A DNA stretch of 25,179 nt. Source: Plakobranchus ocellatus (taxonomy: Eukaryota; Mollusca; Gastropoda; Plakobranchidae). Shown here one piece after another: positions 1-10,495 of the stretch; the first letter of the stretch is position 1; every line of letters begins with the position of its first letter. Where the stretch lies: positions 771,160 through 796,338 of the forward strand of contig BLXT01008374.1 in the NCBI GenBank assembly GCA_019648995.1, given 5' to 3'. The notes below the pieces were generated by a model. It saw only the letters and a list, made by a program, of their open reading frames with translations. It was not told the origin of the DNA and did no database searches. A program made the position numbers and the translations under genes.

Positions 1-3000
1 GCTGTCAAAGTAAAATGTACCATTCTGTTGGTGGATGGATAGTCATACTAGCACCTAAAGTTAGAGGCTTATAGAAGCAAGATGAATGCAAAGTTACCAT
101 ATTTTTCATACATGTCAACTTTTTTTTTATTCACTATATAATGTATTTATAAAGTATTTTTTTTTTTAATCAAAACATTTGGAAAAAAAATTGTTGGGCC
201 TAATAAAGAATCATAATTGTTGTTAAAGTATTGTTGCATGTTAGGCTCTACAATAAATAACAAAGTTGATCAATTAAAAAAATAAGACTGAAAAAAATCC
301 AATTAACATGGGACAAGAAAAAAGTGGATCAAAAGGTATCCTTGTGATGTTTTCCCAAATCACATTCCCTAAAAAAAAAAAAATGAAAAAAAAAAAACTG
401 GTCTGATAGGCAGGACAGATAAATGGAGGGATTGTTCTGGAGAAAAGTAAGGTGCAGACGAAAGAAATGGCAGTGGAAAAAATTTAATTGGGATGTCACG
501 TACATGCTGTCTGTATGTATGCCTAGTTCTTATAAACTCAGTAGCAATGATAAGTAAAAAGATGGACATTGGATGAATGGATACTAAAATCAGAAACCTT
601 GCATACTCTTTTTTGCCATTCTTCCTCAATCCTGCCTCAGGGGTTACATTTAAAACAGTCATAATACGGCTATTCAATTGGTATCTGTACTGTTAAAATG
701 ACTGTTAGTCTTTTCCCTTCCCTATTTATGACACTTTACCTAAATTGATGACTTTTTTCTATTCTTTTGAAGATACTAAATATAATAATAATGTTACACA
801 TTACTTTATACCGTGGTACTTAGCAATAGCAGTGCTCTAGTTTTAATATTTTAAACTAAATGAATGTGTGTGTGTGTGTGTGTGTGTGTTTCCATCATTT
901 TCAATCTCAATGACAGTCAAACACATGCATGGTTATTCTCACTATTCCAGTCTTCAGTTTTAAATTGTTTCCCCACTAATGAGTCACCATCAAGCATTTT
1001 CAATATTATACATTTATATTTATTGAATGGTTCAATCAGAATCACCATTACATCACAGTAACTGTAACATTTTGTTTCCAAGCTGTTCAAATATTTTATC
1101 AACAATTGGTATATATATATACAATCTTTATAAGATTCCTGTGTTGCCAAATTGGAAAAGTACTGCATAAGACTACTTACAGCTTTAGCACTGTTAGTTT
1201 TGAAAGTAGTAGAATAGATCATACAAACAGATACGATGGCTCTGATGAAATGCAGGGTGAATGCCAAGGGAAAGGCCAGCTCATACTGTTAGAGCATGCC
1301 AGCTAAGTTTTAACAAGGGATTGACTTAACAGTCCTTATCAAACCTCCTCAAAGTACCACTGGAGTTGTGCTGATCTCCAAACCAAATGGACAGTTCTTG
1401 GCAGCGCTGTGCCCCCAAAAAATTACTCTTGAATATTAATCTGATAAAACCATATATATCAAAATTTAAAAAACTGGATGTTAGATTTTAGCACTCATGT
1501 CTTAATAAATCGTAGTCTGTAGATATGTTTTACATTGGTCACAGTTAACAAACAGACTTGCCACCCTGTAAGCAATTGCGTATTTGAGCATGCATAACTT
1601 GAAAAAATATGCAAATATGGGGCAAAAAATTTTGATACACACATTTTCCTCAATTATAATGAGCAAAACCAATGGAGGCCGGGCTTTGCTGAGCAGGGCC
1701 TTTTTACCGTGTAACTGGGTTTGCTATTTTTCCCACAGTGACAACTGAGCTAGATCGCCCCTTTCTTTGTTCAAGACAAGGACTGATTGGTTTGATTTCT
1801 ACTGGAAGTATGACTAGTATGTCACTGGTCAACGTGCTCATTAGGCCAGGCTAACGCAGTGCTTTATTTTACTTCAGTTCACATCAAGCTTCGTACTAGA
1901 TCAGTCCGGACCTCGATTGTGTTCCTTCTGATATGTGTGTAGCTAATATAAAGTTCAGTTACTTTAATAAGAATGTTGATTTTCTTTAAAAGTTAGAGAT
2001 GTGATAAATTGTCAGTTTTGAAATTAGCTTTTTTGGTTGAGAATTTAAGCAAAATAAGTCTTTTCTGGCCATTGTAACAAGCAAAACCGATTGCAAGGCT
2101 TGGCAAGTCTCAGTTAACAGAACAGTTGGTGCCACTTAATCTGAATTTTCCAGGAAGAAGCACAAAATTTAAGCTTATCTGAAAATCTGCTGCAGAGATA
2201 TTGTTTTTTTTCTAGATTTCAAGGCTGAGGTGTGATTGGGGCAAATTCAAATGAAATAAAGATATTGATTATCATGAGATGAAGCAGAGGTGACTATAGT
2301 GGAGATTGCCTTTGTTCTTCTCCAAACCCTAGGATGAAATATAGATTGCACAGGAAATTTTAGTTTACTCCAAGATTTTTTTCCCTTTCTGTCTCAGGAA
2401 TTATCTCTTGAGATTATACTATCAAGGAAAAAGTTTCATTTATGACCTGCCCATGACAAGCTACAATGGAATCCACTAATTTTTTATTTTTTTTTTCATC
2501 TTTTAGAGGTAGAAATCAATTTTACGAGATGTTCCTTTTTCAGCTTTGTCTAGTGTTTCTCTTCCATTGAAGTTTCTGCCTGATTCCATTTGATAAGACT
2601 GTTGGATACACCCAGAAGTTCTTAAAATAAAAATCTTTGCATGCTAGACTGTTTGCCAAGTTGTTTTATCACAATTAATCCGCCAATTCATGTGAAACAA
2701 AAGCACATTTTCTTTTTGCCACTTACCTTTCTTTAGATAAATAAATATTGTTTACAAATATTTCAATAGATTAATTCATTGGTTTGGCATGCATAATCTG
2801 TTTGTCTCTTTCGGCGATAAAGATAAAAAAAAATGTGCGGGCAGGTGTCACAGATCATAAAATTATCATTAGGACAGGTAAGTAGGGTAGAGGTAAAAGT
2901 AACAGAGGTTCGAAAGTGAAAAGCATAAAAGGTCCATCTAAAAGTTTTCAACTTAATTTTGACCCCAAGCACAACCAATCCCTGCTGTCTTTGGTATGAA

Positions 3001-4177
3001 GGTGGTCAGATTACCCTATTTGAGTGGTCGATGGATACAGTTCTATGGACTGCTGATAACTTGATGTCCTTTGGGGTTTGAAAATAACTGGACCCCTACA
3101 TCTACTCAGCCATTGCTTTTACAATAAAGCATTGGTAGCTCATCCTCTGTGGAAAAATTTCATGTAATGTTTAACTTGGTTTGGAAAAGCTACAGAAACC
3201 TACAAGCGCTGATCAATATCATTATTTATGCCCTTCGTCTCATTCCTAACAGCGTCATGTAAATCCCTAGTCAACTCTCAGGCAGAGCAACCACCCTCAG
3301 AGGTAACAGACTATTTTTTTGATCCAGACATTTGTTTAAAATGTAGATAGATGATTTGTGTCCTGTCATCACAAAATGAGAGACTATGAGGGAAAGAAAG
3401 AACAGCTGTAGATGCAGGATTTGCGTTTTTGGAGAGAACTTCTCCCCTTATAGATGTAGATTGTACCATAAACTGCAAATTTTGCACACGTGATATGGTA
3501 GAAATTCAGAGGAAACTAAAAATAATGATCATAAATTGTAATATGATATGGTTTCACTGAATACTTAATATTACTATGTGTTGATCTTTTTCCATAGCTG
3601 TTGTATGTGCTTGTATTACAATGTGGGCTCTGTTAAATATATGAAATAAATTTGCAGGTCACCAACTCAACGGATCATTCCAAAATACAGCTACAGTGAG
3701 GAAGGAATAATAAATTGAGAGATGTGATGAGGAAATTATTCTGTGTGGGCTGATGAGCTATATCTATTCTGCTAGTATTTCACTGTTGTTCTATAGATCT
3801 AGCTGAGCATTTAAATCTTGACTCAGAGCTTGTGCAGAAAATTATAGAATCCCAATCTATATGAGTAAGTACTATGTTACTCTAAAGACCTACATCTAGT
3901 AATTGAATAAGCCAGTGAAATTTTGTCTTGCTATTTCAAATCCTCGACATTGTTGAGCAATACAATTTGTTCATGGAATCAAAGGTTGCACAAAGTCATT
4001 TCTTTCTTTCGTGCTAATTTTGGAGACTGCTAGACAAGAAACCTTTTAATAGTTGCCAGCATCCTCAATCATAAACTATTATGCAACCTATTTTACAAGT
4101 ATCTATTTTTTTGTCTATTCAGCAGAAATTATTAGTCTTCACTAAACAGCCATGGTGTGATTGTTTGTTCCCATCTC
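1..4177. other. Upstream non-coding sequence
   Basis: I see no exon here that I can support. The open frames are short, AT-rich and rich in Lys, Asn, Ile and Phe, as expected by chance. The longest, on the - strand at 917-1267, has no recognisable domain. A TG repeat lies at 865-889 and an AT run near 1111. A short segment around 1672-1800 is GC-richer and has faint similarity to 19345-19625. It is probably 5' flank or intergenic sequence of the ECHDC1 gene, but no promoter could be placed. Confidence 0.5.
865..889. repeat. (TG)n microsatellite
   Basis: An almost pure TG dinucleotide run of about 12 units, following AATGAA. It is a simple repeat with no sign of coding use. Confidence 0.9.
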
Positions 4178-4241
4178 ATGGATCTGCTCAAAACTATCAT
4201 GGTTGCTGTAGTCAGTATTGTTTCAAGCATGTTCTCAACAG
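4178..4241 (+). CDS. ECHDC1: Candidate first coding exon of ECHDC1
   Basis: The exon at 7282 starts at a splice acceptor in phase 1 and needs an upstream exon ending one base into a codon. This stretch fits: three in-frame ATGs (4178, 4199, 4229) run to ACAG|GTAAAT with the donor at 4242, and the last base plus GT makes Gly. The second and third ATGs have A at -3, and the second also has G at +4. Starting at 4229 would give MFSTG followed by VRLLRLPRS, an Arg-rich, acid-free N-terminus. Starting at 4178 adds a hydrophobic stretch (IMVAVVSIVSS). An alternative is ATGA|GTAAGT at 3861-3864, which would give MS before VRLL. The true exon could also lie outside the window. Splice logic alone supports this call. 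Confidence 0.33.
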
Positions 4242-6150
4242 GTAAATATTTTCCCCTGGTATAGAATCTGTGTTTAATAGCATCAAAGAGCCCAGCAATG
4301 TGAGCAAGATTCCTCTCTAGTTCTGTTAAGCGTTAAGGTCACCAACTGATTTTGAAACCCGAACAGCAAATTATAAATAGCAGAATATGATCAGCAAGTG
4401 TTAATGATGCTCTGTAATCAATGGCTCTAATTCTCGAAAAAATAAAAGTCCCGAGCTAGATCTAGGTTTCTGTCTTTTCTTAAGAAAGGTTAGTACTTTA
4501 CACTTTTTTGTTTTATTTTGTGTTCTATAGCTAAACAAATACAAAGACCTACAAGTAATATTATAATCTCGAGACTTTAGACATTGTTTTGTGGAAATTG
4601 AAACACACAGGCTTGTCTTCAGCAGATCTAAAATCAAAGCTAAACGTATGTTAGAGATTAACGTTTTATTGTGTTGCCTATAACTTGTTTTAATGTGGTT
4701 GTTTCAAAGTCTTGTAGAATCTTATTAATTTTTTATAATTCAGTGTTGTTTGATGCTGTGTGTTACGACTTTTGTTTTTAAAGTGTTGATTTTAAATTCA
4801 TTTAGACCGGCTTTAGAACCTGTTTACTTGAGTGTCGTTTTATCTGTATAAACCTTTGTCCCACCTGGTGGGCACAAAAGTTATGAGATCAATTTTTTCT
4901 AGACTGACAATTAACTTGAAATTAAATTAATTTTTGCATTCATGGCCACAGAATGGATCATCAACCGCAGGCATGCTGATTTAGATAACAAAGTCTGCCG
5001 AGGCTTTGCATAAGGGTAATGCTCTGTGTGAAGAACAGCTTTTTGCAACAAGCAACTTCATAAAACTGCTGTGCCAACTATTTTTAAGATCCCAAATCCA
5101 TCACCACAAAAAACAAAAAACATGCGATCCAGAGCTCGGCTAGCAAAGGGAATCATTAGTTAAGATCAGAGGCAAAGATAATGTATGACCAGCATATGTG
5201 TGTATGAGAATGTCGCCAGCCTCTCTTCATCCTAATGAAGTGGCTATTTTGGAATGGAAAGTGAATGCCTTGCGTTAAAAAAAAACTTGGTGTTATTTCA
5301 CGCACAAGCAACTCAACAGAAGCAAAACAAGGAAGATGAGAGTTCGAGATTGATTGTGTCACCAGCAAGGTTGGAGTTTGTCCTCACACAATTACGGGTG
5401 TCAAAATTATCTTAGTAACAGGAGTTTGAAAAGAAACTATTTCGTTTTGTTTTTTAAAACTGTAAGAAAATCTCTAATTCATAGATTTAGGTTATTACAT
5501 GCATTGGTCTTGAAATGGTAAAGAACAGAAAAGACACCATCAAAATTTTGTAATGTGAGAAAGACCATGTGGCTTAAAGTGATAAAGCGATTGACCGCTC
5601 TGTTTTTTTTGTTTTTTTTTCAGCTTTGGCTTTGTGCATACACTTTAGTTTGCACTAAAGCAACACACGCAGTGTAGCATGAGAGGACTCTTGTTCACCT
5701 ATCACCCTCTTTGGTAGCATTGTGAAATCCATATTTCTACTTGTAGTAGATAATGGACAACATAGAAGGCTTTTTTTTTTGTCTCTACAAAACAGAACAA
5801 ATAACTACAGTTATCATAATTGTTGACATTTAGACCCTTACTCTTTCAAAAAAATTTGATTTGTGTGATGATGATGATGATGTTTAATATAATTCAATAT
5901 TTGCCAAAGGTGCTGTCCATAATGCAAAAACCATTACTCTTGTACATTTTTGCATGGGTGATTTTAATAAGGTTCAGATTCATCGTTTGTGGGGCTGCAC
6001 TTTCTTTGAATGGACTTTTGTAGAATATGAATGTTAAGCATTTTAGGATACACAGGGTTTTTTTTTTTTGAGAGGTGTTAAGAATTGAAGAATGGAGAGA
6101 TAATGAACAGCTCTTTTTTTCTTCATTCATTTGATTGCTCTCTAGGCTGG
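4242..6150. other. Putative first intron, unique part
   Basis: AT-rich sequence without a supportable exon. It contains T-runs near 5604 and 5770 and an ATG trinucleotide run at 5867-5883. If the candidate initiator exon is right this is the 5' part of the first ECHDC1 intron; otherwise it is upstream flank. Confidence 0.4.
5867..5883. repeat. (GAT)n microsatellite
   Basis: About five to six GAT units in a row. A simple repeat in non-coding sequence. Confidence 0.75.
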
Positions 6151-6425
6151 AATTATAAAATGCAACAATTTGTTGCGCATAACTAAATGTGAATGTAAGT
6201 TATGATTGGTCAAAATACTTTTGCATGTGAAATAACTCAATCAATACACATATGCACAAAACTGTGTAAGGAGTTTACCTTTAAATTATTGTAAGGTAAA
6301 TTCCTCCCACAGCTTTGTGCATATGTGTATTGATTGAGTTATTTCACATGCAAAAGTATTTTGATCAATCGGGATGTACTTTCACATTTAGTTGTGAGCA
6401 ACAAAGTGTTGCATTGTATAATTTT
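6151..6425. mobile_element. Long-hairpin MITE-like inverted repeat
   Basis: Two arms of roughly 130 bases are inverted copies of each other, separated by only about 10 bases near 6281-6291. The left arm contains CAATACACATATGCACAAA and the right arm its complement TTTGTGCATATGTGTATTG. The outer ends also match: ATGCAACA on the left and TGTTGCAT on the right. Small mismatches (for example TTATGATTGGTC against CCCGATTGATC) show the arms have drifted apart. Such foldback structure is typical of non-autonomous DNA transposons. The ends read ATTATAAAATGC and GCATTGTATAAT, so a TA or TATA target duplication is possible, but the exact boundary and superfamily are not settled. Confidence 0.7.
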
Positions 6426-6559
6426 CTACACAATGCTAGTTGTCCTTCCACTGCTAACTTTGCCCTTACCCTGGCTCTATAGTGCTTCTCTGCCCTCTTG
6501 GTCAGAGGATTGTGGTGAAAATCCTAAGTTTGAGGCCTGAATGAATAAGACTGATTTGG

Positions 6560-6712
6560 GATATATTTTTGTGTATAGCCTATCCAAAACAGAGTGATCT
6601 CAGACTTCCAGGCCCTCCTTCAGGCCAGGACTATGTCAGCAGGGCTCAAACCTGCAACAGAAGTCTCCTTGCAAGGTGAATTTGCTATCCACTGGGCCAC
6701 CAATGCCTCGAA
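6560..6712 (-). mobile_element. tRNA-derived SINE fragment
   Basis: Read on the - strand, 6684-6699 gives TGGCCCAGTGGATAGC, a good pol III A box, and 6642-6652 gives GGTTTGAGCCC, a good B box. The spacing of about 31 bases is that of a tRNA gene. The part between does not fold into a convincing full cloverleaf and no mature tRNA ends are seen, so this is the tRNA-related head of a SINE rather than a tRNA gene. The body would run towards lower coordinates, with its limit near 6560 only guessed. Confidence 0.55.
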
Positions 6713-7281
6713 TTGATAGACAGTCAAAGGAAAGAAGGTCAAGAAAGAGCAAGATTGACTTGTTATCCACATTCACATCAGTTATGATAATTGTTATTCA
6801 AAGTTTTTAGTGAATGGAGACCCATTTTACCAAATGATTTCCTCTAATTCAAAGATGTTGATGAAAGCTGTTTGGTCCTGGCCATTTTAAATGATAGCAA
6901 TCTTCACGCATGGTTTTATCAGACAATATCAAAATATCAGGGATGTCCTTTCACTGGTTTTAACCATCCTTCCGTTTTTTGGGATCAAAGTGGTTCTTTA
7001 CCTGCTCTTCTCCTTAGCATAATTGTCATGGTTTTGTTTGTTTGCTTCATATTGGGTATGATGTCTGACTTCAAAGTATTCAGAGTCACCCGAAAAGTTC
7101 AAATTTTTTTTTAAGGGCATCCCTATATTCTAGTCTTCAGATAAAAGTGTCATATTTCTCTGTCAAGATTTACAAAGAAATGTGAAATGTAAATAAAATG
7201 TGTGTGCTTGCAAAAAAGGGCCATAACTCCTACCATCGATCTAACCTCTCTGCCCATTAATTTTTGTCTCCCCTATTACAG
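6713..7281. other. Intron 3' part and exon A acceptor
   Basis: Non-coding sequence ending in the splice acceptor TTTTTGTCTCCCCTATTACAG at 7261-7281: pyrimidine-rich tract, then AG immediately before the conserved coding exon. A frame open at 6872-7114 has no recognisable content. Confidence 0.6.
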
Positions 7282-7482
7282 GTGTGAGACTGCTGAGACT
7301 GCCACGGTCTGTAGCACTAGCAGCCAGGTCCCTGGGCTCTGCATCTGCTACATTCAACCTGCCAACTATCCGCCAAGAACTAGAAAAGTTTCAAGGTGGC
7401 TCTGTGGAACTGGAGTTGGATGAACAGTCAGGCATTGCCGTCATGACTCTCAACAATCCAAAGCGGCTCAACGCATTGACCG
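7282..7482 (+). CDS. ECHDC1: ECHDC1 exon A (N-terminal)
   Basis: Begins after the acceptor CTATTACAG with two bases of a split codon, then reads VRLLRLPRSVALAARSLG from 7284. GTG at 7284 is not a start; the frame is open upstream to 7245 but has no ATG. The first 24 residues hold four Arg and no acidic residue, resembling a mitochondrial presequence, although the mammalian enzyme is cytosolic and has a similar-looking N-terminus. Residues 32-39 (ELEKFQGG) and 54-66 (MTLNNPKRLNALT) match the start of the crotonase fold, where this strand-loop binds the CoA moiety. The exon ends GACCG|GTCAGT, phase 1, and joins exon B to give NALTGKMMVDM, which aligns with human NAFSGVMMLQL. The donor lies inside the first unit of a tandem repeat. 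Confidence 0.88.
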
Positions 7483-8136
7483 GTCAGTTTAAAAAGAGAG
7501 ATTATCTTATAATAAACCTTATGTCCACAGCAAACCATTGACCAGTCAATTTAAATGAAAGGTTATCTGATCTTCTGTCGCCAGTAATCATTGACCTGTC
7601 AGTGTAAAGGGAAAGGGTGTCGGATTATATCTTCTGTTCCCAGTAACCATTGACTGATCAGTTTAAGTGAAAGGGTATCTGATTGTATCATCTGTTCCCA
7701 GTAACCATTGACAAATAAGTTTAAAGTGAAAGGGTATCTGATTATATCTTCTGTTCCCAGTAACCATTGACAGATCAGTTTAAAGTGAAAGGGTATCTGA
7801 TTATATCTTCTGTTCCCAGTAACCATTTACAGGTCAGTTTAAAGTGAAAGGGTATCTGATTATATCTACTATCCCCAGCAACCATTGACTGGTCAGTTTA
7901 AAGTGAAAGGGTATCTGATTACATCTTCTGTTCCCAGTAACCATTGACAGGTCAGTTTAAAGTGAAAGGGTATCTGATTATATCTTCTGTTCCCAGTAAC
8001 CATTGACAGGTCAGTTTAAGTGAAAGGGTACCTGATTATATCTTCTGTTCCCAGTAACCATTGACAGGTCAGTTTAAAGTGTAAGGCTGTCTGATTATAT
8101 CTTCTGTTCCCAGTAACCATTGATCAGTCAGCTTAA
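7474..8136 (+). repeat. 59-bp minisatellite with splice-site motifs
   Basis: Eleven complete units plus a broken twelfth begin with CATTGAC at 7474, 7536, 7589, 7648, 7706, 7765, 7824, 7883, 7942, 8001, 8059 and 8118. Most are 58-59 bp; the first two are 62 and 53 bp and more divergent. The first unit overlaps the last bases of exon A and the real donor. A typical unit carries GACAGGTCAGT (donor-like), CTGAT (branch-point-like), then TCTTCTGTTCCCAG (acceptor-like), so the part between is a 46-bp intron look-alike. The twelfth unit is split by a TTAA element and resumes at 9021, ending about 9063 with CTTCTGTCCCCAG. Confidence 0.93.
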
Positions 8137-9020
8137 CTCACTTGCGACGCGGCCCGCATCTGTTGCGGGCAGCCCAAAAATTCCCTGTGGACGGCGCCCG
8201 CAACCCTTGCGGTTTTAACTTTTACCGCTCTATAACACCTATAATAACCGCACAAACAGCTCGCCGCCTATATATTACCGTTCCTGAACTATTTCTTCGT
8301 CGGTATTCCAAATCGCATTTTTATCATTGCGGAACTCGTTTTTTTATGAAATAATTTAGAACGCGTGTTGCAGAACCGAAAGTCGGTCCAGAATAACTGA
8401 AATCTGATACTAGTGATAGATAGATGGGGATCTGGATCTAGGTCTAATGCGATTATGGTCTTGAATAGACATTGTCTGTTTGGTTTTTATAAGGCAGACA
8501 GATCTGGGGAAGAATTTTCTGATAATGATGTAGAGTTTTTGCCAGTAGAAAATCACAATGATTCAAATGATAACCTAGATCTAGATCCAGATATAGTGTA
8601 GATCTAAGAAACGCTCAGAGTAGTAGATCCAGGAGCACAAAATCAAGACCCAAACGAAAAAACGAGCACAACCAGATGATTTTCAGTCTAGATATCTAGA
8701 TCTAAACAAAATCCATTGAAGTCAAAAGCATCTCTCCTTATTTTTGTGTGTTCTTACCTGTTTGCTGCATCTTTCATTGGCTTCAGAAAATTTTCCGAAA
8801 TTTCAAATTTTTACCCTCTTTGTAAAAAACATACAAAATAAACATATCAAGGTAGCTGAATAAAAAGTGCTGCAAATAACGGGTCTAAAGATAAATTTTA
8901 TGTTTCCAAAGTTTTAGAGTGTCTGCTTTATAACTTTTTTTTTTACAATTTTTTAAAAAAGGCCAAAAAACCTCAGTCCGGAGGGAATAGCAAGAGGAAA
9001 AGGGGTCAGTCGCAAGTGAG
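8137..9020 (+). mobile_element. TTAA-flanked DNA transposon 1 (piggyBac-like)
   Basis: Perfect 12-bp terminal inverted repeats, CTCACTTGCGAC at 8137-8148 and its complement GTCGCAAGTGAG at 9009-9020, are flanked by TTAA at 8133-8136 and 9021-9024. TTAA duplication is the hallmark of the piggyBac superfamily. The insertion sits in a unit of the 59-bp array, and removing it with one TTAA restores a normal unit, which confirms both ends. Close to the left end is the motif CTGTTGCGGGC. The element is far too short for a full transposase and keeps only an N-terminal-like remnant, so it is non-autonomous. Its GC-rich left end stands out from the AT-rich surroundings. Confidence 0.85.
8413..8601 (+). 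pseudogene. Acidic transposase N-terminus remnant
   Basis: A 62-codon frame inside the element. Its C-terminal half is strongly acidic: SGEEFSDNDVEFLP, then an Asp/Asn-rich tail ending LDLDPDIV and a TAG. Acidic, Ser/Asp/Glu-rich N-termini are typical of piggyBac-type transposases, which precede the DDE catalytic domain by 100 residues or more. No catalytic domain follows here, so this is an internally deleted remnant. The assignment rests on composition plus the TTAA context, not on an alignment. Part of the frame before SGEEF may not be genuine coding sequence. Confidence 0.4.
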
Positions 9021-9024
9021 TTAA

Positions 9025-9908
9025 AGTAAAAGGGGATCTGGTTTTACCTTCTGTCCCCAGTAAATCACAATGTTCCTGATTTTATGATGGATCTTGCACC
9101 TTGACTGCCCAATGTTTAATTTTGTATGAAATATATACAGACATTGTTTCGGTTTTGATCCATATTTAAAGCAAATGTCTCAAGAGCAGTTCAAATAAAT
9201 GCAAGTTCCATTTTTAATTCAACCGTCTATGCATCCTAAAGTTCCTCCTGTGAGCTTTGTGAAATTATAGATACATGTATAGAATAATGGATTCTGTGTA
9301 GCGATATAGCCCTTTAAAATTGTTTTTGAAAAACATGTACAATAAGGAGATAAACATACTAAAACAACATTTTATTAAATGTCTTATCAACATATTTACA
9401 GAAGTCATATATGAGCAATTGCCCAAAATTGTGTCACGTTTTTTACTGCATTTTGAAAAAAAGAATCTTCAATTACAAAAGAGGAAAGTCCAAGTAAGTA
9501 TCAGTGAGATAATATTCATGCAGAGTTGAATAGCAGGAGTAGATCCACGTAAAAAATAGTGGTCTGTGTCTCTTCACTTTGTGGTGAATGAGCTTAATTT
9601 GTTGATGGGTGACCACTTTTTTTGGTGATTTTGTCATCTTAGTTATGTTCGAAACTTATTTGGTTAATTTAGACAGCAAGGATACATCCAAAACTGATTT
9701 TTTAAACATAAAGCATTACTTTGTATGCTATAACACTCACAAAACCAAAATTTATGCATTGATGACTTAAATTTGTTCAAATAGGGCTTGTAGAAAATCT
9801 TTCGCACATAACTATGATGACAGCCCACGTTTTGGCAAACCCTGATATGTATATGATCTCGGACATATTATAACTAGACTCAAGCTCAAGTGTCTCTGTC
9901 TGGGCCAG
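9025..9908. other. Intron A-B, 3' part
   Basis: After the end of the interrupted repeat unit (about 9063) this is AT-rich intron sequence. It ends with the acceptor TGTCTCTGTCTGGGCCAG at 9891-9908, immediately before exon B. The frame at 9320-9529 is Lys/Ile-rich, without recognisable content. Confidence 0.7.
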
Positions 9909-10130
9909 GAAAAATGATGGTGGACATGGCAGACCACATCAACAGCCTGGAGAGATGGACGGCAGGTAAAGGCCTGGTCTTAGTGGGAACGTCAGGCAAT
10001 TTTTGCTCGGGGGGTGACCTGACATTTGTACGTAAAGCTCTACATTATGGTGAGGAAATGGCAGCTTTCCAGCATAACACACTCACACGTCTGCTCAACC
10101 TGCCTCTAGTCAGTGTTGCTTTATTACAAG
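9909..10130 (+). CDS. ECHDC1: ECHDC1 exon B (oxyanion-hole region 1)
   Basis: Encodes residues 67-140 of the model: GKMMVDMADHINSLERW, then KGLVLVGTSGNFCSGGDL at 87-104, and LLNLPLVSVALLQ at the end. GNFCSGGDL is the crotonase loop whose backbone amide forms half of the oxyanion hole and contacts the CoA thioester; the human enzyme has NTFSSGSDL. NTLTRLLNLPLVSVALLQG aligns closely with human NTLTRFMRLPLISVALVQG, the most diagnostic stretch for ECHDC1 over other crotonases. The start was set at the AG of GGGCCAG because it restores Gly across the phase-1 junction. The donor is ACAAG|GTGAGC, phase 1. Confidence 0.92.
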
Positions 10131-10495
10131 GTGAGCAATTTATGCTAAAGAAATACCAAGCATTGTAAAAGATAAGTTTTGATAACCAGCGGTGTGTGTG
10201 TGTTTTTCAGAAAAGTTACTCCTATTCCATTTTCTCATATGAAAAATATGGAGGAATTAAGCTCTTTGCTTGCTTATCAGCATATTTTTTGTTTTTTTTT
10301 TTTGTAAGATTTTTTTTTTTTAAAGATTAATAGTATTTATGACAACATAACTGGAGATATCAATCCTGGTTGCTTTTTCCACTGGAACTAACAGAAATGG
10401 AAACTCTTCAATGTCTTTAAATTACACCCCTCCTGTTGTCGAAGTTAACCATTATATAGATGATGCAGACAAAGAATCAAAAGTGAGACAGAGGA
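10131..10495. other. Start of intron B-C
   Basis: Donor GTGAGC at 10131, a short GT run near 10192, and T-rich tracts at about 10290-10320. No coding signal supported. Confidence 0.6.

Noticed and set aside
917-1267. 116-codon open frame on the - strand
   Set aside because: Longest frame in the left part, but without domain, splice signals or codon pattern; composition follows AT-rich DNA and it ends near a CA/TG microsatellite.
2829-2880. ATG followed by a strong donor CAG|GTAAGT as the first exon
   Set aside because: The donor is strong but the frame is phase 0; joined to exon A it gives an immediate stop, so it cannot be the ECHDC1 initiator exon.
6640-6712. True tRNA gene on the - strand
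   Set aside because: A and B boxes are good, but acceptor-stem pairing and mature ends were not found; it fits a SINE head better.
7284-7286. GTG as the start codon of ECHDC1
   Set aside because: A eukaryotic nuclear gene would not normally start here, and a good splice acceptor lies directly before it; an upstream exon is the better explanation.
7599-7826. Open frame on the - strand with internal peptide repeats
   Set aside because: It is only the 59-bp array read in reverse; the period of 59 shifts frame and the reading is repeat-derived.
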